From positions 2,418,001 through 2,482,000 of the forward strand of contig NZ_CP022464.2 in NCBI RefSeq assembly GCF_002234575.2: a DNA stretch of 64,000 nucleotides, written 5' to 3'. A program made the translations under genes and the position numbers. Under the pieces are notes generated by a model. That model did not search any database. It saw nothing but the letters and a program-made list of their open reading frames with translations, and was not told the DNA's origin. The stretch's first letter is position 1, and each line of letters opens with the position of its first letter. Of this stretch, positions 50,034-59,217 are shown piece by piece. Source of the stretch: Enterocloster bolteae. GTDB taxonomy: Bacteria; Bacillota; Clostridia; Lachnospirales; Lachnospiraceae.

Positions 50034-50978
50034 ATGAAAATGGTAATCATCGAGCCGCTGGGAGTGGAAGAAGGAAAGCTTTTAGCTATGGCAAAGGAGT
50101 CCCTTGGGGACAGGGTGGAGATTGTGTATTACAACACAAAGACAACGGACACCGCAGAGCTGATAGAGAGGGGAAAGGATGCTGAAATCATTGTGGTATC
50201 CAATCTGCCTCTGAATGCCCAGGTCATAGAAGGATGCAGAAACTTAAAGCTTCTGGCTGTGGCATTTACAGGCGTGGACCACATCGCCATGGATGTGTGC
50301 AGAAAGAACGGTGTCATGGTATGCAACTGCGCCGGATATTCCACCTGCGCTGTGGCGGATCTGGTGTTCGGCATGTTAATCAGCCTGTACAGAAACGTGA
50401 TTCCCTGCGACAAGGTCTGCCGGGAGGAGGGCACCAAGGACGGACTGGTAGGATTTGAACTGGAAGGCAAGACGTTTGGCGTGGTGGGAACCGGGGCCAT
50501 CGGCCTTCGTGTGGCAGCCATAGCCCAGGCATTTGGATGCAGGGTATTGGCTTACAGCAGGACAGCCAAGGATGTGCCAGGCGTGCGCTATGTGGATCTG
50601 GAGACACTGCTGGCAGAAAGCGACGTGGTTTCCCTCCACACCCCTCTTACTGAAGAGACCAGGGGACTGATGAATGAGAAGCGCATCGGATTGATGAAGA
50701 AGAACGCAGTGCTCATCAACACGGCCAGAGGGCCTGTGGTGGACAGCGATGCGCTGGCCGGGGCCCTGAAGGAGGGCAGGATTGCAGGCGCCTGCATTGA
50801 TGTGTTTGAAAACGAGCCTCCGGTCAGAAAGGACCACCCGCTGTTTTCGGCGCCCAACACCATTGTGACGCCACATGTGGCATTTGCCACCAAGGAAGCC
50901 CTGGTGAAACGGGCTGTTATTGTGTTTGACAATGTGGTAAACTATCTGGATGGAACTCCCCGAAATGTGATTGGGTGA
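50034..50978 (+). CDS. D-2-hydroxyacid dehydrogenase
   Basis: A 314-aa NAD-dependent enzyme that interconverts 2-oxo acids and D-2-hydroxy acids. The Rossmann motif GTGAIGLRVA, catalytic Arg (NTARGPVVD), the Glu of ENEPPV and His (TPHVAF) are all present. Substrate choice (lactate, isocaproate, glycerate or phosphoglycerate) cannot be told. A CGGAGG site precedes the ATG. Followed by acylphosphatase. Confidence 0.92.
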   Translation: MKMVIIEPLGVEEGKLLAMAKESLGDRVEIVYYNTKTTDTAELIERGKDAEIIVVSNLPLNAQVIEGCRNLKLLAVAFTGVDHIAMDVCRKNGVMVCNCAGYSTCAVADLVFGMLISLYRNVIPCDKVCREEGTKDGLVGFELEGKTFGVVGTGAIGLRVAAIAQAFGCRVLAYSRTAKDVPGVRYVDLETLLAESDVVSLHTPLTEETRGLMNEKRIGLMKKNAVLINTARGPVVDSDALAGALKEGRIAGACIDVFENEPPVRKDHPLFSAPNTIVTPHVAFATKEALVKRAVIVFDNVVNYLDGTPRNVIG

Positions 50979-50985
50979 TATTTGT

Positions 50986-51258
50986 ATGAAAAAAGTCAGG
51001 AAACATATTATATTTTCCGGCAGGGTACAGGGGGTGGGCTTCAGGTACACCTCCTGTTACCTGGCCCGCCCCCTGGGCCTTACCGGGTGGGTGAAGAATC
51101 TGTGGAACGGCGATGTGGAGATGGAGGTCCAGGGAGACCCGCTGGCGATTGGGCGATTCTTAAGGAATCTGGAGCAGGGAAGGTTCATACACATTGAACA
51201 TATGGAAGCAGAAGACATTCCGGTGATTGAAGAGGGCAGTTTCAGGGAAATATATTAA
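50986..51258 (+). CDS. acyP: Acylphosphatase
   Basis: A 90-aa acylphosphatase, which hydrolyses acyl phosphates such as acetyl phosphate. GRVQGVGFRY (catalytic Arg) and GWVKNLWNGDVEM (catalytic Asn) are intact. ATG 50986 is 7 nt after the dehydrogenase stop; no strong ribosome site is visible, so it may depend on coupled translation. Cytoplasmic. Confidence 0.93.
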   Translation: MKKVRKHIIFSGRVQGVGFRYTSCYLARPLGLTGWVKNLWNGDVEMEVQGDPLAIGRFLRNLEQGRFIHIEHMEAEDIPVIEEGSFREIY

Positions 51259-51274
51259 CAGCAGTGGAGGTTTT

Positions 51275-52114
51275 ATGTTTGGGATAATTGTGGCAGGAAA
51301 ACGGGTATATGATAAATTTGCTGAGGATGAGATGACGGTCTACGCGGCCCAGGTCTCATTTTTTATCATACTCTCCGTGGTGCCCTTTATCATGCTGCTG
51401 CTGACAGCGGTCCAGATGATTCCCAGCATCAGCAACGCCAGGTTCATGGAACTGATTGTGGGCCTGGTGCCGGTGGATTACAAGTCCCTGGCCTTCCGGG
51501 TGGTCAATGACCTGTCCTTAAAATCCCCGGCAACCATGATTTCCGTCACAGCCGTCACAGCCCTGTGGTCCGCGGGCCGCGGCATGTTCAGCGTGGCCAG
51601 GGGATTAAACCGTGTGAACGGCCACGGGGAAAAGCGCTGGTATGTGATTAACAGGCTGATTTGTTCAGGATACACCATTGTGTTTATCCTGGTGTGCATT
51701 CTGTCCCTGGGCCTGCTGGTGTTCGGCAATATGATTCAGGCGTTTATGGTGAGCCGGTTTCCCATCATAGCAGACGTGACCACCCACATCATCAATTTCA
51801 GGGCTCTGTGGGCGTTAATGATACTGATTATATTTTTCCTGGGAATCTATACCTTTGTGCCGGATAAGAGTCTGAAGCTCAGGGACCAGCTTCCGGGAGC
51901 CGTGTTCTCCACCGTTGGATGGATGGCCTTCTCCTTTGCCTTTTCCCTGTATTTCAGCCATATAGGGGGGAAGAATTACTCCTATATGTACGGAAGCCTT
52001 ACCGCCATTGTGCTGCTGCTTCTGTGGCTTTATTTCTGCATGTGCATCCTGTTCTTCGGCGCGGAAATCAACTATTTCTGGAAGGAACTGTTTCCCGGGG
52101 AAACGAAGGAATAA
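51275..52114 (+). CDS. YihY/BrkB-family membrane protein
   Basis: A 279-aa membrane protein with six hydrophobic segments of the YihY (BrkB) family. The start KFAEDEMTVYAAQVSFFIIL and the LWSAGRGMFSVARGLNRV block are characteristic. The function is not settled, although RNase BN is a historical misassignment. GTGGAGG precedes ATG 51275; the frame extends upstream into the acylphosphatase gene and that part is not used. Confidence 0.9.
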   Translation: MFGIIVAGKRVYDKFAEDEMTVYAAQVSFFIILSVVPFIMLLLTAVQMIPSISNARFMELIVGLVPVDYKSLAFRVVNDLSLKSPATMISVTAVTALWSAGRGMFSVARGLNRVNGHGEKRWYVINRLICSGYTIVFILVCILSLGLLVFGNMIQAFMVSRFPIIADVTTHIINFRALWALMILIIFFLGIYTFVPDKSLKLRDQLPGAVFSTVGWMAFSFAFSLYFSHIGGKNYSYMYGSLTAIVLLLLWLYFCMCILFFGAEINYFWKELFPGETKE

Positions 52115-52186
52115 CCGGATTATGCCTGCTCTTGGATAAGGGGCGGGCTGTTTTTGTTTTTTTGGTGGAACAGTGAGGCGGTTCTG

Positions 52187-53059
52187 TCAGGAAAGGGGAG
52201 GCTGGCCTGTAAAGTAATCCAGAAACTCCTTCATCACAGCCGACAGGGGTCCGTTTTTCCGGCAGACCAGCGTAATCCGGCTGGTGAAGTCACGGGTATC
52301 CAGAGGCTTCATGAGAATGTCCGGCCGGACGCACCTGGCGATAGAGGCCGGCACCACCGCAACGCCGCTGCCTGTCTCCGCCCATGTAAGGCTGGTCCGG
52401 GCATCGTCGTTGATGCACAGATAATCCGGGCAGTCCGGTGCAAACAGGCGGTTTAACACCCCTTCCCATCTGCGGTACACAACCAGGGGACAGGAGCACA
52501 GTTCCTTAAGGGAAATAGTATCCGCCCCGGGACGGGGAAAGAAGCAGCGTTCACCCACAGCTATCATGATGTCCCCGGACAGATAAAAGCAGTCATAGGG
52601 TTCCTCGGGAAAAGGGCTGCGCACAATGGCAGCCTCGATGATTCCGGTATTCAGCTTGTCCAGGAGCTGATATGTATTACCCTCGTAGATGCGGAATTTC
52701 ACCCCGGGATGCTCCTGGCGGAAGGCGGCAATCTTTCCTATGATGGGTTCGGTTTCCACGGAAGAAATCATACCCAGGCGCAGGGAGCCCAGAAGTCCCT
52801 GCCCCATCTGTTCCAGTTCCTCCAGCACAGCCCCTGTCATGTCCAGGATGCCCTGGGCCCGTTCGTAGAGGACCTTGCCCGCATCTGTCAGCAGGATGCT
52901 TCGTGAGCCGCGCTGGAACAGGGTCAGCCCCAGTTCCTCCTCCAAAAGCTTCATCTGGGTGCTGAGGGGAGGCTGGGAAATGTGGAGCGCCTTGGCTGCC
53001 GCCGATATGCTCCCCTCATTGACAATGGCAGTAAAATATTCCATCTGTTTCAGATTCAA
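52187..53059 (-). CDS. LysR-family transcription regulator
   Basis: A 290-aa LysR protein with N-terminal winged HTH (SISAAAKALHISQPPLSTQM) and a periplasmic-binding-like effector domain. The start is TTG 53059 with AGGAGG 9 nt upstream; an ATG at 53044 is in frame but lacks a site. It is divergent from the ABC exporter genes and may regulate them. Effector unknown. Confidence 0.9.
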   Translation of the reverse strand: MNLKQMEYFTAIVNEGSISAAAKALHISQPPLSTQMKLLEEELGLTLFQRGSRSILLTDAGKVLYERAQGILDMTGAVLEELEQMGQGLLGSLRLGMISSVETEPIIGKIAAFRQEHPGVKFRIYEGNTYQLLDKLNTGIIEAAIVRSPFPEEPYDCFYLSGDIMIAVGERCFFPRPGADTISLKELCSCPLVVYRRWEGVLNRLFAPDCPDYLCINDDARTSLTWAETGSGVAVVPASIARCVRPDILMKPLDTRDFTSRITLVCRKNGPLSAVMKEFLDYFTGQPPLS

Positions 53060-53091
53060 GATCGGAATCCTCCTATTCGTTAAACGTATAT

Positions 53092-53121
53092 CATATATAT
53101 AAAAACAATATTTTATATATG
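53092..53121. promoter_or_regulatory. AT-rich inverted repeat between lysR and the exporter
   Basis: CATATATATAAAA and TTTTATATATG form an inverted repeat in the divergent intergenic region, a suitable operator for the LysR protein. AT-rich sequence makes chance symmetry more likely. Confidence 0.4.
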
Positions 53122-53194
53122 GTTGATTCTATGTTATAATACCAGGCAGTGTGAAAAAATACAATGGATTCCGGCAGAGGAGTGAAAGACAATT

Positions 53195-55015
53195 ATGAAA
53201 CGATTGTTCAGCTATATGAAGGATTACAAGCTAGAAAGCATACTGGGACCGCTGTTTAAGATGCTGGAGGCCAGCTTTGAGCTGTTTGTGCCCCTGGTGG
53301 TGGCCCGTATGGTGGACGTGGGCATACGGGGCAGGGACAGCGGATATATTCTTAAAATGGGAGGCGTTCTGGTGCTGCTGGCCCTGATTGGCCTGGCATG
53401 CTCCCTGACAGCCCAGTATTTTGCCGCCAAGGCAGCCACGGGGGCAGCCACCTCCCTGCGCAATGATTTGTTTTCCCATATAGGAAGATTGTCCTACACA
53501 GAGATAGACACAGTGGGCACGTCCACACTGATAACAAGGATGACCAGCGACATCAACCAGGTGCAGAGCGGCATCAACATGACGCTGCGCCTTCTGCTCC
53601 GCTCACCCTTTGTAGTATTTGGCGCCATGGTTATGGCCTTTACCGTGGATGTGCGCTCGGCCTTTGTTTTCGTGGTCACCATACCGGTGCTCTGCGTGGT
53701 GGTGTTCGGCATCATGGCAGTCAGCATGCCGCTCTATAAATCCGTGCAGAGACAGCTGGACAAGGTGCTGTTAACCACCAGGGAAAACCTGCTGGGGGTC
53801 CGTGTCATCCGCGCCTTTAACAGACAGAAAAGTGAGACGGAGAAATTTGACCGGGAAAACGGAAACCTGGTCAGGATGCAGGTGTTTGTGGGAAAGATAT
53901 CCGCCCTGTTAAACCCTGTGACCTATGTCATTATAAACATAGCCGTGGTGGCCGTCATATGGGTGGGAGCGGAACAGGCGGACAGCGGTATCATTACCCA
54001 GGGAAAGGTGATTGCCCTGGTAAATTACATGTCCCAGATTCTGGTAGAGCTCATAAAGATGGCAAACCTGATTATCATTATATCCAAGGCAGTTGCCTGC
54101 ATGAACCGGGTGGACAGCATATTTAAGGTGGAGAGCAGCATTGAGGACAAGGGGAGGCACGGCTCCCGGAAACCCGGTTCTCAGAATTCCGGTTCTCAGA
54201 ATTCCGGTTCTCAGAATCCCGGCCCGCAGAATTCCGGCCCGCAGAATCCCGCATTACGGATTCCCAAGGTAGAGTTTAAAGATATGGAATTCGTGTATGC
54301 GGGGGCAAAGGAGCCGGCCTTAAAGGATATTTCCTTTTGTGCCATGGCAGGACAGACCATAGGCGTCATAGGCGGAACCGGATCCGGTAAATCCACCCTG
54401 GTGAACCTGATTCCCCGATTTTACGATGCCGCCTCAGGGCAGGTCCTGGTGGACGGGACAGATGTAAAGGAATATTCTCTGGATGAGCTGCGGGACAAAA
54501 CCGGAGTGGTGCCGCAGAAATCCGTACTGTTTAAGGGAACGCTGCGGGACAATATGCGCTGGGGAAAACAGGACGCGTCGGATGAGGAAATCTACCGGGC
54601 TCTGGATACGGCCCAGGCCCGGGAGTTTGTGGATTCCAAGGGAGAGGGACTGGATCTATACATTGACCAGGGAGGCCATAACCTCTCAGGAGGACAGCGC
54701 CAAAGGCTGACCATAGCCAGGGCCCTGGTGAGGAGGCCGGAAATCCTGATTATGGACGACAGCGCTTCGGCCCTGGACTTTGCCACGGATGCCAGGCTGA
54801 GAAAGGCTATCCGGGAGAACACCGGGGATATGACCGTATTCATTGTATCACAGCGGGCCACTACCATTAAGAGCGCTGACACCATCCTGGTGCTGGACGA
54901 GGGTCGTCTGGCAGGCATGGGCACCCATAAGGAGCTTCTTAAGGACTGCCAGGTATACAGGGAGATTTGTCTGTCACAGCTTTCAAAGGAGGAGGTGGAA
55001 CGGGATGAGCAGTAA
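53195..55015 (+). CDS. ABC exporter subunit 1 (TMD-NBD half-transporter)
   Basis: A 606-aa half-transporter with six membrane helices, then an NBD: Walker A GGTGSGKS, signature NLSGGQRQRL, Walker B LIMDDSASALD. The Walker B ends in Asp where a catalytic Glu is normal (DDSAS, not DEATS), and the H-loop is replaced by Gln (VSQR), so this is probably the degenerate site of a heterodimer like BmrC/TM287. Residues about 328-352 are a GSQNS/GPQNP repeat between the TMD and NBD. The gene overlaps the next one by 11 nt. Substrate unknown; drugs or lipids are typical. Confidence 0.9.
   Translation: MKRLFSYMKDYKLESILGPLFKMLEASFELFVPLVVARMVDVGIRGRDSGYILKMGGVLVLLALIGLACSLTAQYFAAKAATGAATSLRNDLFSHIGRLSYTEIDTVGTSTLITRMTSDINQVQSGINMTLRLLLRSPFVVFGAMVMAFTVDVRSAFVFVVTIPVLCVVVFGIMAVSMPLYKSVQRQLDKVLLTTRENLLGVRVIRAFNRQKSETEKFDRENGNLVRMQVFVGKISALLNPVTYVIINIAVVAVIWVGAEQADSGIITQGKVIALVNYMSQILVELIKMANLIIIISKAVACMNRVDSIFKVESSIEDKGRHGSRKPGSQNSGSQNSGSQNPGPQNSGPQNPALRIPKVEFKDMEFVYAGAKEPALKDISFCAMAGQTIGVIGGTGSGKSTLVNLIPRFYDAASGQVLVDGTDVKEYSLDELRDKTGVVPQKSVLFKGTLRDNMRWGKQDASDEEIYRALDTAQAREFVDSKGEGLDLYIDQGGHNLSGGQRQRLTIARALVRRPEILIMDDSASALDFATDARLRKAIRENTGDMTVFIVSQRATTIKSADTILVLDEGRLAGMGTHKELLKDCQVYREICLSQLSKEEVERDEQ
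54176..54250 (+). repeat. 15-nt tandem repeat inside the ABC exporter gene
   Basis: Five 15-nt units (two GGTTCTCAGAATTCC, one GGTTCTCAGAATCCC, one GGCCCGCAGAATTCC, one GGCCCGCAGAATCCC) code for GSQNS, GSQNS, GSQNP, GPQNS and GPQNP. The repeat sits between the membrane domain and the nucleotide-binding domain. Confidence 0.9.
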
Positions 55016-56774
55016 GAAGAATGCATTGGACAAGAACAGGAGCAGGGAGACCCTGAAACGGATCCTTAAATATATCAGCCAATACAAGTGGAGCGTCATC
55101 CTGTCTCTGTTTCTGGCCCTTATCACAGTGGCCCTTACTCTGTATGTGCCGATTCTGACAGGCCGTGCCGTGGACCGCATTGTCTCGGCCGGACATGTGG
55201 ATTTTGCAGGGTTAAAGGGAATCCTTATAACAATATTGGGAGCAGTGGCTGTTACGTCCGTATCCCAATGGCTTATGAACCATATCAACAATATCATCAC
55301 CTACCGGGTTGTGAAGGATATCCGGACCAGGGCCTTCAACCAGCTGGAGGTGATGCCCCTAAGCTATATAGATGTGCACCCATCCGGAGATATCATAAGC
55401 CGGATTATCGCGGACATAGACCAGTTTTCAGAAGGCCTACTCATGGGATTTACCCAGCTGTTTACAGGCGTTCTGACCATAGCGGGAACGCTGCTGTTCA
55501 TGCTTTCCATCCAGCCCGCCATCACGGCTGTGGTGGTGGTGCTGACGCCCATATCCCTGTTTGTGGCCAGCTTTATCGCTAAAAAGACGTTTGTCATGTT
55601 CCGGAAGCAGTCAGAGACCAGGGGAGAGCTGACCTCCCTGACCGATGAGATGCTGGGCAATATGAAGGTGGTCCAGGCCTTCGGACACCAGGAAGAGGCA
55701 CAGAAGCAGTTTGAGGAGATTAATGAACGTCTGGCCGGATACAGCCTGAGGGCGACCTTTTTCTCATCCATTACCAATCCGGCCACCCGCTTTGTTAACA
55801 GCCTGGTCTATGCTGCCGTGGGCATCACGGGAGCCTATGGGGCTATCCGGGGGCTCATCACCGTGGGACAGCTGACCAGTTTCCTCAGCTACGCCAACCA
55901 GTACACAAAGCCCTTTAATGAGATATCAGGGGTGGTGACAGAGCTGCAGAATGCTCTGGCGTCCGCTGCCCGGGTGTTTGAGCTGATTGATGAGAAAACT
56001 ATGATAGAGGACAGGGAGGACGCAACGGTACTGCGCGGAGCAAAGGGCAGTGTGGATCTGGAGCAGGTCTGCTTCTCCTACACGCCTGAGAAAAAGCTGA
56101 TTGAGGATTTTAACCTGTCGGTACAGCCCGGACAGAGGGTTGCCATCGTGGGACCTACCGGCTGCGGCAAGACTACCATCATCAACCTGCTGATGCGTTT
56201 TTACGACGTGGATTCCGGAGCTATCAAGGTGGAGGGAACCGACATCCGCGATGTGACCAGGGAGAGCCTGCGGACCAGCTACGGCATGGTGCTGCAGGAC
56301 ACATGGCTTAAATCAGGCACCATCCGGGACAATATAGCCTACGGCCATCCAAATGCCACTGAGGAAGAGATTATCCAGGCAGCAAAACAGGCCCATGCCC
56401 ATGGATTTATCATGCGGATGCCGGATGGATACGCCACTGTTATCAGTGAGGACGGAGGGAACCTGTCCCAGGGACAGAAACAGCTTCTCTGTATTGCCAG
56501 GGTTATGCTGTGCCTTCCTCCCATGCTCATACTGGACGAGGCCACATCTTCCATTGACACCAGGACAGAGATTAAGGTGCAGAAGGCCTTTGCGCAGATG
56601 ATGGAGGGCAGAACCAGCTTCATAGTGGCCCACAGATTGTCCACCATCCGGGAGGCAGACGTGATTCTGGTCATGCGGGACGGTAAAATTGTGGAAAAGG
56701 GTAAGCATGAGGAGCTTCTGGGGATGCATGGTTTTTACGCGGATATTTACAATGCGCAGTTTGCCAGAGGATAG
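55005..56774 (+). CDS. ABC exporter subunit 2 (TMD-NBD half-transporter)
   Basis: A 589-aa half-transporter, partner of subunit 1. NBD signatures are canonical: Walker A GPTGCGKT, Walker B LILDEATSSID with catalytic Glu, H-loop IVAHRLST; the signature is NLSQGQKQLL, the variant usual in such heterodimers. ATG 55005 with AAAGGAGGAGG fits; the longer frame to 54843 lies inside subunit 1. Confidence 0.92.
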   Translation: MSSKKNALDKNRSRETLKRILKYISQYKWSVILSLFLALITVALTLYVPILTGRAVDRIVSAGHVDFAGLKGILITILGAVAVTSVSQWLMNHINNIITYRVVKDIRTRAFNQLEVMPLSYIDVHPSGDIISRIIADIDQFSEGLLMGFTQLFTGVLTIAGTLLFMLSIQPAITAVVVVLTPISLFVASFIAKKTFVMFRKQSETRGELTSLTDEMLGNMKVVQAFGHQEEAQKQFEEINERLAGYSLRATFFSSITNPATRFVNSLVYAAVGITGAYGAIRGLITVGQLTSFLSYANQYTKPFNEISGVVTELQNALASAARVFELIDEKTMIEDREDATVLRGAKGSVDLEQVCFSYTPEKKLIEDFNLSVQPGQRVAIVGPTGCGKTTIINLLMRFYDVDSGAIKVEGTDIRDVTRESLRTSYGMVLQDTWLKSGTIRDNIAYGHPNATEEEIIQAAKQAHAHGFIMRMPDGYATVISEDGGNLSQGQKQLLCIARVMLCLPPMLILDEATSSIDTRTEIKVQKAFAQMMEGRTSFIVAHRLSTIREADVILVMRDGKIVEKGKHEELLGMHGFYADIYNAQFARG

Positions 56775-56810
56775 GACGCAGGTAATTATGTAAGAGAAGG
56801 GGGCGGGCAT

Positions 56811-57725
56811 ATGGGAGACGGACAGATGATGTCTGAATTGTATCAGGAGAATATGAAGCGGCAGAACAAAAACAGGAGGAGGAAGGATGTGGCGGCCTTT
56901 CTCTGCATCCTGCTGGGAAGCCTGATTGTAGCTGTCAACATGAATACCTTTGTGGAGCAGGGAGAGCTGGTGCCGGGAGGCTTTACCGGACTGGCCAAGC
57001 TGATCCAGAGAATCGGACTCAGTTTTTATGATGTCCAGATATCATTTACATTACTGAATGTACTTTTTAATGCAGTTCCGGCCGTGTTCGCATACCGGCT
57101 GGTGGGTAAGAAATTTACAATCCTGTCCTGTATCTGCCTGCTGACCGTGTCAATCCTGGTGGATGAGCTGCCTGTGGTTCCCATCACCGGGGATATCCTG
57201 CTGATATCAGTCTTCGGAGGCATCATAAACGGCCTGGGGATGAGCCTGGTTCTCAACAGCAGGGCCTGCGGCGGCGGAACGGACTTTATCGCCATGTCTC
57301 TGTCGGCAAAATACAAGGTATCCACCTTCAACTACATGCTTTTGTTCAGTGCGGTCATCATACTGATATCGGGAACTATTTTCGGAATGGATAAGGCGCT
57401 GTACTCCATTATTTTCCAGTTCTGCAATACCCAGGTTATCAATACCTTTTATAAGAAATATAAGAAAAAGACGCTTCTTATTGTGACAGATAACCCGGCG
57501 GCCGTGTCCGCGGACCTGCTGGAGCTGACCAACCACAGCAGCACGATTTTAAAGGGCTTCGGCTCCTACTCAGCCAATAAAAAATACCTGATTTATACCG
57601 TGCTCTCGGACAGTGATGTGAGAAAAATGAAGAAGCGGATACGGGAACAGTACCCGGATACATTTGTAAACGTTATCAATTCCAGCGATGTGGTGGGGAA
57701 TTTTTACATACAGCCCCTGGAGTGA
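56811..57725 (+). CDS. YitT-family membrane protein
   Basis: A 304-aa membrane protein with five to six hydrophobic segments followed by a DUF2179 domain (about residues 215-300). Typical are NMNTFVEQGELVPGGFTGLAKL and SRACGGGTDFIAMSLSAKY. Function unknown; structural relatives are thought to bind small ligands. AAGGGGGCGGG precedes the ATG. Confidence 0.9.
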   Translation: MGDGQMMSELYQENMKRQNKNRRRKDVAAFLCILLGSLIVAVNMNTFVEQGELVPGGFTGLAKLIQRIGLSFYDVQISFTLLNVLFNAVPAVFAYRLVGKKFTILSCICLLTVSILVDELPVVPITGDILLISVFGGIINGLGMSLVLNSRACGGGTDFIAMSLSAKYKVSTFNYMLLFSAVIILISGTIFGMDKALYSIIFQFCNTQVINTFYKKYKKKTLLIVTDNPAAVSADLLELTNHSSTILKGFGSYSANKKYLIYTVLSDSDVRKMKKRIREQYPDTFVNVINSSDVVGNFYIQPLE

Positions 57726-57726
57726 T

Positions 57727-57742
57727 CCGCCCTTTTGGGCGG
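57727..57742 (+). terminator. Short GC hairpin after yitT
   Basis: CCGCCC-TTTT-GGGCGG, followed by a moderately T-rich stretch. Possibly a weak terminator. Confidence 0.5.
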
Positions 57743-57767
57743 GTCTGCATCTTAATGGAATCTTTAG

Positions 57768-57796
57768 CTGACATTTCCCCAATCTTTATGTATAAT
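57768..57796 (+). promoter_or_regulatory. Predicted promoter of the CBS-domain membrane protein
   Basis: CTGACA (57768-57773), a 17-nt spacer and consensus TATAAT (57791-57796), 50 nt before the start. Confidence 0.7.
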
Positions 57797-57846
57797 AGTC
57801 TTTGAAACAAATCAATCTATGTAATATGAAGGAGGAATCATTTACC

Positions 57847-59184
57847 ATGGAATCTGACCCTGAAGCGGCCAATATTTTATTCCAAATCACAATCTTAGTT
57901 ATTCTGACATTAATCAATGCATTCTTTGCAGGCTCCGAGATGGCAGTGGTATCTGTTAACAAGAACAAGATACACCGCCTGTCCGAGCAGGGAAACAAAA
58001 ACGCAGCGCTCATAGAGCGCCTGATGAAGGACTCAACGGTGTTCCTGTCCACCATCCAGGTGGCCATCACTCTGGCAGGCTTTTTCTCCAGTGCATCGGC
58101 GGCTACCGGTATCGCCCAGGTGCTGGCGGTACGGATGGCGCAGTGGAACCTGCCCTACAGCCAGACCCTGGCAGGCGTTGTGGTGACCATCATCCTGGCT
58201 TATTTTAACCTGGTGTTTGGTGAGCTGGTGCCCAAGCGGATTGCCCTGCAGAAAGCGGAGGCCTTCAGCCTGTTCTGCGTACGTCCCATTTATTATATAT
58301 CACGTATCATGAATCCCTTTATAAAACTGCTCTCTCTGTCCACCAGCGGCTTTCTGAAGCTGATCGGCATGCACAATGAAAACCTGGAGACAGATGTGTC
58401 CGAGGAAGAAATCAAGTCCATGCTGGAAACCGGAAGCGAGGCAGGTGTGTTTAATGACATTGAGAAGGAGATGATAACGTCCATATTTTCCTTTGACGAC
58501 AAGAAGGCCAAGGAAGTGATGGTGCCCAGACAGGATATGGTGGCGCTGGATATCAATGAGCCGCTGGAAGAATTTCTGGATGAGATTCTGGAATCCATGC
58601 ACTCCAAGATTCCTGTATACGAAGGGGAGATTGACAACATCATAGGCGTTCTGTCCACAAAGGCACTGACCATTGAGGCCAGAAGGACTTCCTTTGACAA
58701 GCTGGATGTCCGCACCCTTTTAAAGCCGGCCTATTTTGTGCCGGAGAACCGCAGGACCGACGCCCTGTTCCGGGAGATGCAGGCAAATAAAATCAAACTG
58801 GCCATTCTGATCGACGAATACGGCGGCGTGTCCGGTATGGTGACTCTGGAGGATCTTATCGAGGAAATCGTTGGTGATATTCATGAGGAATACGAGGAGG
58901 AGGAGCCGGAGCTTACAGAGCTGGAGCCCCATAAGGTCTACCGGGTGTCGGGCGGCATTACCCTGTTTGATTTGAAGGAGGAGATGCACCTGCATATGGA
59001 CAGCTCCTGTGATACCCTGTCCGGATACTTAATGGAACAGCTGGGGTATATACCGTCCCGGGAACAGCTGCCCCTGACAGTGGTTACACCGGAAGCTGAT
59101 TATGAGATATTGGAAGTGGAAGACAGAGTGATAGAATGGGTGAAGCTGACCCTTAAGGAGACAAAGAAAGAACAGGAAGAATGA
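57847..59184 (+). CDS. Hemolysin-C/CorC-type membrane protein (CNNM, DUF21-CBS)
   Basis: A 445-aa protein: DUF21 membrane domain (about residues 10-195, INAFFAGSEMAVVSVNKNKI; FGELVPKRIALQ), a CBS pair (VMVPRQDMVALD; IDEYGGVSGMVTLEDLIEE), and a C-terminal CorC_HlyC domain. Relatives are magnesium exporters or regulators; haemolytic activity is not implied. AAGGAGG at 57829-57835 fits ATG 57847; the in-frame ATG 57802 precedes that site. Confidence 0.92.
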   Translation: MESDPEAANILFQITILVILTLINAFFAGSEMAVVSVNKNKIHRLSEQGNKNAALIERLMKDSTVFLSTIQVAITLAGFFSSASAATGIAQVLAVRMAQWNLPYSQTLAGVVVTIILAYFNLVFGELVPKRIALQKAEAFSLFCVRPIYYISRIMNPFIKLLSLSTSGFLKLIGMHNENLETDVSEEEIKSMLETGSEAGVFNDIEKEMITSIFSFDDKKAKEVMVPRQDMVALDINEPLEEFLDEILESMHSKIPVYEGEIDNIIGVLSTKALTIEARRTSFDKLDVRTLLKPAYFVPENRRTDALFREMQANKIKLAILIDEYGGVSGMVTLEDLIEEIVGDIHEEYEEEEPELTELEPHKVYRVSGGITLFDLKEEMHLHMDSSCDTLSGYLMEQLGYIPSREQLPLTVVTPEADYEILEVEDRVIEWVKLTLKETKKEQEE

Positions 59185-59217
59185 CGTACAGGGCATGGTA
59201 CAAAGGAGGGAAAGTAA

